Below, one piece after another: positions 12,103 through 16,595 of a stretch of DNA of 16,595 nt (positions are counted from its first letter, which is position 1; each line of letters starts with the position of its first letter). The stretch comes from an uncultured Oscillospiraceae bacterium (lineage in GTDB: Bacteria > Bacillota > Clostridia > Oscillospirales > Oscillospiraceae), in contig CAJTSQ010000047.1 of NCBI GenBank assembly GCA_910578735.1, forward strand, positions 1-16,595, given 5' to 3'. The position numbers were made by a program, and so were the translations under genes. Under the pieces are notes generated by a model. The model made no database searches and was not told the origin of the DNA. It saw only the letters and a list, made by a program, of their open reading frames with translations.

Positions 12103-14460
12103 TTGAAAGCAGTGATTATGGCCGGCGGGGAGGGGACCCGGCTGCGTCCCCTCTCCCTGGGCTGGCCCAAGCCCATGACCCCCCTGCTGGGCCGGCCCGT
12201 GATGGAGCACATTATCGGCCTGCTCAAGCGCCACGGGATCACGGACATCTGCGTCACCCTGTGCTACAAGCCCCAGACGGTGATGGACTATTTCGGCGAC
12301 GGGCAGCGGCTGGGCGTGCAGCTGACCTATTTTGTGGAAGATGAGCCCCTGGGGACGGCAGGGAGCGTGAAAAACTGCATGGCCCGCCTGGGACGGGAGG
12401 ATTTTCTGGTAATCAGCGGAGACTGTGTCTGCGACCTGGACCTGTCCCAGGCGGTCCGCTTTCACCAGGAGCGGGAGGCGGCAGCCACTCTGGCTCTCTA
12501 CCACCACGAGACTCCCCTGGAGTATGGCCTGGTCCTCACTGACGGCCAGGGCCGGGTGGAGCGGTTTGTGGAAAAGCCGGGCTGGGGCCAGGTGTTCACC
12601 GACCAGATCAACACTGGGATTTACGTTCTCTCCCCCGCCGCCATGGACAGGGTGCCCCAGGGGGAGGTCTTCGACTTTGGAAAGGACCTGTTCCCCGCCC
12701 TGCTCCAGGCGGGAGCCCCCCTGTACGGTCTGCCCCTGGAGGGCTACTGGTGCGATATGGGGGACTGCGGGGCCTATCTGGCCTGCGCCTGTGACGCCCT
12801 GTCCGGCAAAGTGAAGCTGGATATGGGCCTGCCCAAACGGGAGTCCGGAGTCTGGTCCGCCCAGCCTGTGCCCGATGGCGTCACGGTCATCCCTCCCTGC
12901 TGGATCGGCGAGGGGGTAAACCTGGGCAGGAACAGCCTGATCGGCCCCCACGCCGTTCTGGACCGGGAGGCCCAGGTGGGAGAGCGGGCCATGGTCCAGC
13001 GCTCCATCCTGCTGGAGCGTTCCTCTGCCGGCCCCCAGTCCACCCTGTACGGCAGCATTTTGTGCCCAGGGGCCACGGCCCGGAAGGGGGCCACCCTCAA
13101 CGAGGGCACTGTCCTGGGGGAAAACGCCCTGGCGGAGGAGGGGACTGTTCTGCTGGAACGGGTCAAGCTCTGGCCTGGACAGGCCGCTCCGGCGGGCGGG
13201 CGGCTGGCCCGCTCCATTACCAGCGGAAGTCAGAAGGGTGTCCTCCGCTTTGGAGACAGCGGGACAATCCGCGGCGTGCTGGGGGAGGACATGGGCCCGG
13301 AGGCCCTGCTGACCTTAGGCAGTATTTTAGGCGCGGAGGGCCTGGTGGGGCTGGGCTGCTCCCCCACCCCCGGCGCGGGTATGCTGGCCCGGGCGGCGGC
13401 GGTGGGGGCCGCCGCCGCCGGGGGAGAGGTACTGACCCACAGCCTGGACAGCCCTGTCCAGGGGGCAGGCGCGGCAGTCTACCACCAGCTGCCCGTCTCC
13501 CTCTTTGTGGAAGAGAGCGGCGGGACGGTGTATCTCCACCTCTTTGACAAAAACGGCCTCCCCCTGGACCGGGGCCGGGAGCGGAAGCTGGAACACGCCA
13601 TGCTCCAGGGGGAGGCCCGCCGGGCCCGCAGCGGCCAGGTGGGCCAGATCAGGCAGTCCGGCCTGACCCCGGAGCGGTGGGCCCGGCAGACGGCGGAGTC
13701 CGCCGGCCTGCGCCGGCCCGCTCTGCGGAGGGTGACGGTGGCAGTGGGGATGTCCACCCCGGAGGACCGGGCCCTGCGGGCCGCTCTGGCCGCCCTGGGA
13801 TGCAAGCTGGAGGAGGTCTGGCGGCCGGGAATTGCGGGCTTTCACGCCCAGCGGGGGGGCTTTCTCCTCTCCGCTCAGGACGAGCGGGGGGCGGTGGTGG
13901 AGCCGGGACAGCTGCTGGCCCTGCTGGCCCTCATCGAGATGGAAAACGGCAAGGGCAAGGTGGCGGTCCCGCCGTGGGCCAGCGCGGCGGTGGACCTGGT
14001 GGCCGCCGGCTTTGGAGGCACCGTCCTGCGCCTGGACCGGGACGGAGACCAGGCGACGGAGCTCTACGCTGCCCAGCCCTGGCTGCGCCAGGCCCCGGCG
14101 GCGGCCGTCCGTATCTGTTCCCGGATGGCGGTTTCAGGCCAGAAGCTGGAGACCCTGGTGTCCAAAACCCCCCGGTTCTCCTCCTGGCGGCGGGAGGTCC
14201 CCCTGTCCTCCGACCGGGGACGGGTGATGCAGGCCCTGGCCCAGGAACACGCCCGCAAGCCCACTGGAGAGGGCCTGCGGATGCGTACCGGCAGCGGCTG
14301 GGTCTACCTCACCCCCGTTACCCGGCGCTCCGCCCTGCGGATCACCGCCGAAGGCCCTGACCTGGAGCTGGCTGCCGAGCTGTGCGACTTTTACGCCGGC
14401 CGGGCAGCGGAGCTGGATCGGGTAATTTCTGAGCAATGTGTACAAGAGGAGAACAAATAA
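12103..14460 (+). CDS. Sugar-phosphate nucleotidyltransferase fused to a phosphomannomutase-like domain
   Basis: A 785-aa protein with three parts. Residues 1-235 are a nucleotidyltransferase domain: GGEGTRLRPL (8-17), PKPM (22-25), DEPLGTAGS, GDCVCD with D107 and D111, EKPG and NTGIYVL; it probably makes GDP- or UDP/ADP-sugars. Residues of about 255-350 are a left-handed beta-helix (repeats such as IGEGVNLGRNSLIG). From about 365 to the end is a phosphohexomutase-like region, opening FGDSGTIRG at 383, but no TASHNP serine loop or DGDADR metal loop can be found. The start is TTG at 12103, chosen because MKAVIMAGGEG is the standard family N-terminus; AAGG lies 12 nt upstream, rather far. It is known from clostridia as mannose-1-phosphate guanylyltransferase-like; the nucleotide used cannot be told from sequence. 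Confidence 0.88.
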   Translation: MKAVIMAGGEGTRLRPLSLGWPKPMTPLLGRPVMEHIIGLLKRHGITDICVTLCYKPQTVMDYFGDGQRLGVQLTYFVEDEPLGTAGSVKNCMARLGREDFLVISGDCVCDLDLSQAVRFHQEREAAATLALYHHETPLEYGLVLTDGQGRVERFVEKPGWGQVFTDQINTGIYVLSPAAMDRVPQGEVFDFGKDLFPALLQAGAPLYGLPLEGYWCDMGDCGAYLACACDALSGKVKLDMGLPKRESGVWSAQPVPDGVTVIPPCWIGEGVNLGRNSLIGPHAVLDREAQVGERAMVQRSILLERSSAGPQSTLYGSILCPGATARKGATLNEGTVLGENALAEEGTVLLERVKLWPGQAAPAGGRLARSITSGSQKGVLRFGDSGTIRGVLGEDMGPEALLTLGSILGAEGLVGLGCSPTPGAGMLARAAAVGAAAAGGEVLTHSLDSPVQGAGAAVYHQLPVSLFVEESGGTVYLHLFDKNGLPLDRGRERKLEHAMLQGEARRARSGQVGQIRQSGLTPERWARQTAESAGLRRPALRRVTVAVGMSTPEDRALRAALAALGCKLEEVWRPGIAGFHAQRGGFLLSAQDERGAVVEPGQLLALLALIEMENGKGKVAVPPWASAAVDLVAAGFGGTVLRLDRDGDQATELYAAQPWLRQAPAAAVRICSRMAVSGQKLETLVSKTPRFSSWRREVPLSSDRGRVMQALAQEHARKPTGEGLRMRTGSGWVYLTPVTRRSALRITAEGPDLELAAELCDFYAGRAAELDRVISEQCVQEENK

Positions 14461-14476
14461 CCGCGCAGCTGTTCTT

Positions 14477-14501
14477 CTGAAAAGCATAGTATACTTTTCA
14501 G
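14477..14501. repeat. Perfect inverted repeat upstream of the 6S-like RNA
   Basis: CTGAAAAG (14477-14484), 9-nt spacer, CTTTTCAG (14494-14501). No T-tract follows, so it is a weak candidate terminator for the gene ending at 14460 and a better candidate protein-binding site. Its right arm contains TTTTCA, a possible -35 box paired with TAGATA at 14518-14523 (17-nt spacing). Confidence 0.55.
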
Positions 14502-14530
14502 GGAAGATGTGGTAAACTAGATATATCTAT

Positions 14531-14730
14531 TTTGTCCTGCGAATGCCTTGCGTCCCTACTATTGATTTAAACGCCAGGGAGCAGAAGAAGCATCCTGTCC
14601 CGGCGTCTAAATATATTTCCCGGCCCCGAACCGTAGGACAGGCGGGAACGGACTGAGGAGCAAAACCGACAGAGACCCCATCATCAGACGAAGGGATCGC
14701 ATACCCCTAACCGGCGAGGCAGGGCCGGGG
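14531..14730 (+). ncRNA. ssrS: Probable 6S RNA (ssrS-like)
   Basis: The roughly 195-nt stretch folds as a long rod. Terminal helices are GTCCTGC (14534-14540) with GCAGGGC (14719-14725), GCC (14545-14547) with GGC (14713-14715) and TGCGTCCCT (14549-14557) with AGGGATCGCA (14692-14701). A large open centre follows, and then CCTGTCC (14594-14600) with GGACAGG (14636-14642). Size and the stem-bubble-stem shape match 6S RNA, which mimics an open promoter and binds sigma-A RNA polymerase. There is no open frame. It does not match RNase P, SRP or tmRNA signatures. The class is inferred from shape and vague primary-sequence memory, so another structured RNA or a long leader of the RNase J gene is possible. 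Confidence 0.6.
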
Positions 14731-14832
14731 CGGGGGCGGTCCTTCGTCTGGATGCCGTGCCAATGGCACCGTGGATGTTCCATGAAATTTTTCTGTCGGG
14801 ATACATATTAGTAACAGTAAAAAGGAGTAAAT
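14731..14832 (+). promoter_or_regulatory. Leader region of the RNase J gene
   Basis: CCTTCGTCTG (14741-14750) is fully complementary to CAGACGAAGG (14685-14694), a hairpin that competes with the 6S terminal helix. A small hairpin GTGCC-AAT-GGCAC follows near 14756-14768. TATTAG at 14806-14811 may be a weak -10 box. AAAAAGGAG just before the ATG is the ribosome binding site. Confidence 0.45.
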
Positions 14833-16491
14833 ATGGCAGAAAAATTGAAAATTATTTCCCTCGGCGGTCTGAACGAGATTGGCAAGAACCTCACCGTCTA
14901 CGAGTACGGCGGCGACATCATCGTGGTGGACGTGGGCATGGGCTTTCCGGACGACGACATGTACGGCATCGATGTGGTCATTCCTGACGTGAGCTACCTG
15001 ATTAAGAACCAGAATAAGATTCGGGGCATCTTTATCACCCACGGACACGAGGACCACATCGGGGCGCTGCCCTACGTGCTGCGGTCGGTCAACGCCCCCA
15101 TCTACGCTACCCGCATGTCCGCCGGCCTTATCAAGCTGAAGCTGGAGGAGCACCGCCTGCTGGACCGGACCAAGCTCATCACCTGTGAGGCAGGGGACAT
15201 TGTGAAGGCGGGCCGGTTCTCGGTGGAGTTTATCCATGTGAACCACTCCATCGCCGACGCGGTGGCCTTTGCTATCAAGTGCCCGGTGGGCACCTGTGTC
15301 CACACCGGCGACTTCAAGATTGACGCCACCCCCATTCAGGGCGGCATGATGGATCTGGCCCGCCTGGGTGAGCTGGGTAAGGAGGGGGTGCTGGCCCTGC
15401 TGGCCGATTCCACCAACGTGGAGCGCTCCGGCTACACCCGGTCGGAGCGCAGCGTGGGCGCCTCCTTCGACGCCCTGTTCCGGGGCTGTCAGGAGCGCAT
15501 CATTGTCACCACCTTCGCCTCCAACGTAGACCGCATTCAGCAGGTCATCGACGTGGCCGCCCGGTACGGGCGGAAGGTGGCCGTCACCGGCCGGTCCATG
15601 GAGAACGTGATGAAGGTGTCCGCCGAGCTGGGCTATATGAACATCCCCGACGGCATCCTCATGGACCTGAACCACATCAAATCCCTGCCCAAGGACCGGG
15701 TGTGCATCATCACCACCGGCAGTCAGGGAGAGACCATGTCCGCCCTCACCCGTATGGCCTTCAACACCCACCGGCAGGTGGACCTGCTTCCTGGCGACCG
15801 GGTCATTATCTCCGCCTCTGCCATCCCCGGCAACGAGAACGCCATCGGCAACGTGGTCAACGAGCTCTACCGCAAGGGCGTGGAGGTGATGAACGAGCGG
15901 GACCTGGCTCTCCATGTGTCAGGCCACGCCTGCCAGGAGGAGCTGAAAATTGTCCACGCCCTGGTCAAGCCTAAATTCTTTGTCCCCGTCCATGGGGAGC
16001 AGCGGATGCTGCAGATCCACGCCAAGCTGGCCCGGGAGATGGGGATGGACCCCAACCACATCCTGATTAGTGACATTGGCCGGGTCATGGAGTTCACCCA
16101 AAATTCCGCCAAACTGGCGGGTACTGTCACCGCCGGGCAGGTCTTTGTGGACGGCTACGGCGTGGGTGACGTGGGCAGCGTGGTCCTCCGGGACCGCCGC
16201 CACCTGGCTGAGGATGGCATGATCGTGGTGGCCCTGTCCATGTCCGGAGAGGACGGTGAGCTGGTCTCCGGTCCGGACATCATCACCCGAGGCTTCGTCT
16301 ATGTGAAGGAGTCCGAGGGACTCCTGGAGGAGTTGCGTCAGGTAGCTCTGGAGGCCCTTCAGAGTGTGGATGCCCGCTATACTGCCGACTGGGCCGCTAT
16401 CAAAGGGGCTATCAAGGGTGATCTGTCCGGCTATCTGTATAAGAAAACCAAGCGCTCCCCCATGATTTTGCCTGTCATTATGGAAGTATAA
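14833..16491 (+). CDS. rnj: Ribonuclease J
   Basis: A 552-aa metallo-beta-lactamase/beta-CASP ribonuclease with 5'-to-3' exonuclease and endonuclease activity, central to mRNA decay and rRNA maturation in Firmicutes. The N-terminus KIISLGGLNEIGKN is diagnostic. The metal site includes H70-G-H72-E-D74-H75, the histidine of VNHSIAD and the aspartate of HTGDFKID. The beta-CASP part contains GSQGE and ISASAIPGNE, and the PVHGEQRML segment supplies the late His. The C-terminal domain is complete, so the length is normal for the family. ATG at 14833 has AAAGGAG upstream. It is preceded by the 6S-like RNA region and followed by a strong terminator. RnjA versus RnjB cannot be assigned from a single copy. 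Confidence 0.96.
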   Translation: MAEKLKIISLGGLNEIGKNLTVYEYGGDIIVVDVGMGFPDDDMYGIDVVIPDVSYLIKNQNKIRGIFITHGHEDHIGALPYVLRSVNAPIYATRMSAGLIKLKLEEHRLLDRTKLITCEAGDIVKAGRFSVEFIHVNHSIADAVAFAIKCPVGTCVHTGDFKIDATPIQGGMMDLARLGELGKEGVLALLADSTNVERSGYTRSERSVGASFDALFRGCQERIIVTTFASNVDRIQQVIDVAARYGRKVAVTGRSMENVMKVSAELGYMNIPDGILMDLNHIKSLPKDRVCIITTGSQGETMSALTRMAFNTHRQVDLLPGDRVIISASAIPGNENAIGNVVNELYRKGVEVMNERDLALHVSGHACQEELKIVHALVKPKFFVPVHGEQRMLQIHAKLAREMGMDPNHILISDIGRVMEFTQNSAKLAGTVTAGQVFVDGYGVGDVGSVVLRDRRHLAEDGMIVVALSMSGEDGELVSGPDIITRGFVYVKESEGLLEELRQVALEALQSVDARYTADWAAIKGAIKGDLSGYLYKKTKRSPMILPVIMEV

Positions 16492-16501
16492 GCTCCCATT
16501 G

Positions 16502-16529
16502 AGGGCCATCCTGCCGGATGGCCCTTTTT
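16502..16529 (+). terminator. Intrinsic terminator of the RNase J gene
   Basis: AGGGCCATCC (16502-16511), loop TGCC, GGATGGCCCT (16516-16525) and TTTT. Perfect 10-bp stem starting 10 nt after the stop codon. Confidence 0.95.
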
Positions 16530-16545
16530 GCGCCTGTCCTCCCCC

Positions 16546-16568
16546 CCGTCTACCAAATGTCTACCAAA
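16546..16568. repeat. Short tandem TCTACCAAA repeat at the right edge
   Basis: GTCTACCAAAT followed at once by GTCTACCAAAA. Two copies of GTCTACCAAA spaced by 1 nt in otherwise featureless sequence. Too close to the edge to interpret. Confidence 0.4.
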
Positions 16569-16595
16569 AAACCCGCCAAGTCCCTGGGGCGCAGG

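Noticed and set aside
14461..14832. RNase P, SRP RNA or tmRNA in the gap before RNase J
   Set aside because: No GAGGAAAGTCC-type, GGAAG/AGCA apical-loop or tRNA-like acceptor/T-arm signatures; a 6S-type rod fits better.

Overview
The window looks like chromosomal DNA of a high-GC gut Clostridium-class bacterium, most likely family Oscillospiraceae (Flavonifractor/Pseudoflavonifractor/Lawsonibacter-like). This rests on the GC-rich coding sequence, very strong AGGAGG ribosome binding sites, frequent GTG/TTG starts, a T-box leader on a biosynthetic operon, RNase J, and a palindromic intergenic repeat at the left edge of a kind I associate with this group. No phage, plasmid, transposase or CRISPR locus is visible; most genes are housekeeping.

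Layout. 1-140: composite hairpin repeat cut by the window edge. 144-2990 (minus strand): branched-chain amino acid operon with a TTGACA-N17-TAAGAT promoter, a T-box leader whose specifier reads GTC (Val), ilvB, ilvN and an unrecognised 128-codon gene. 3113-3260: an unannotated 37-aa gene with its own terminator. 3269-5702: promoter, UbiA-family prenyltransferase resembling decaprenyl-phosphate phosphoribosyltransferase, an HAD-IB phosphatase, a DUF4261 protein and a terminator. 5725-6323: a promoter, five tRNAs (Gly-TCC, Arg-TCT, His-GTG, Gln-TTG, Lys-TTT) and a terminator. 6357-7418: aspartate carbamoyltransferase with a PyrI-like zinc ribbon fused at its C-terminus. 7498-8558: WYL-type regulator behind a palindrome over its -10 box. 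8652-10080: NfeD-like and SPFH/stomatin-like membrane pair, then an apparently frameshifted small gene. 10421-11140: secreted or membrane-anchored polysaccharide deacetylase. 11222-11431: 56-aa membrane protein and terminator. 11429-11992 (minus): CmpB-type ABC permease-like membrane protein. 12103-14460: sugar-nucleotidyltransferase/phosphomannomutase-like fusion. 14531-14730: probable 6S RNA. 14833-16529: RNase J and its terminator.

How the genes work together. IlvB and IlvN form acetohydroxyacid synthase, controlled by uncharged tRNA through the T-box. The UbiA and HAD-IB pair could carry out two consecutive steps (transfer of phosphoribose to a polyprenyl phosphate, then dephosphorylation), which is unexpected in an organism without a known arabinogalactan. 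NfeD and SPFH proteins are a known membrane-microdomain partnership. The deacetylase, nucleotidyltransferase fusion and UbiA/HAD genes all point to the cell envelope, but they sit in separate transcription units.

The most interesting points are the PyrB-zinc ribbon fusion without the allosteric domain, the phosphoribosyl-lipid gene pair, a 17-nt promoter-like motif shared by the 37-aa gene and the deacetylase gene, the 6S-like RNA with a competing hairpin upstream of RNase J, and the PMM-like domain lacking the standard catalytic motifs. I found no clearly new defence or mobile system.
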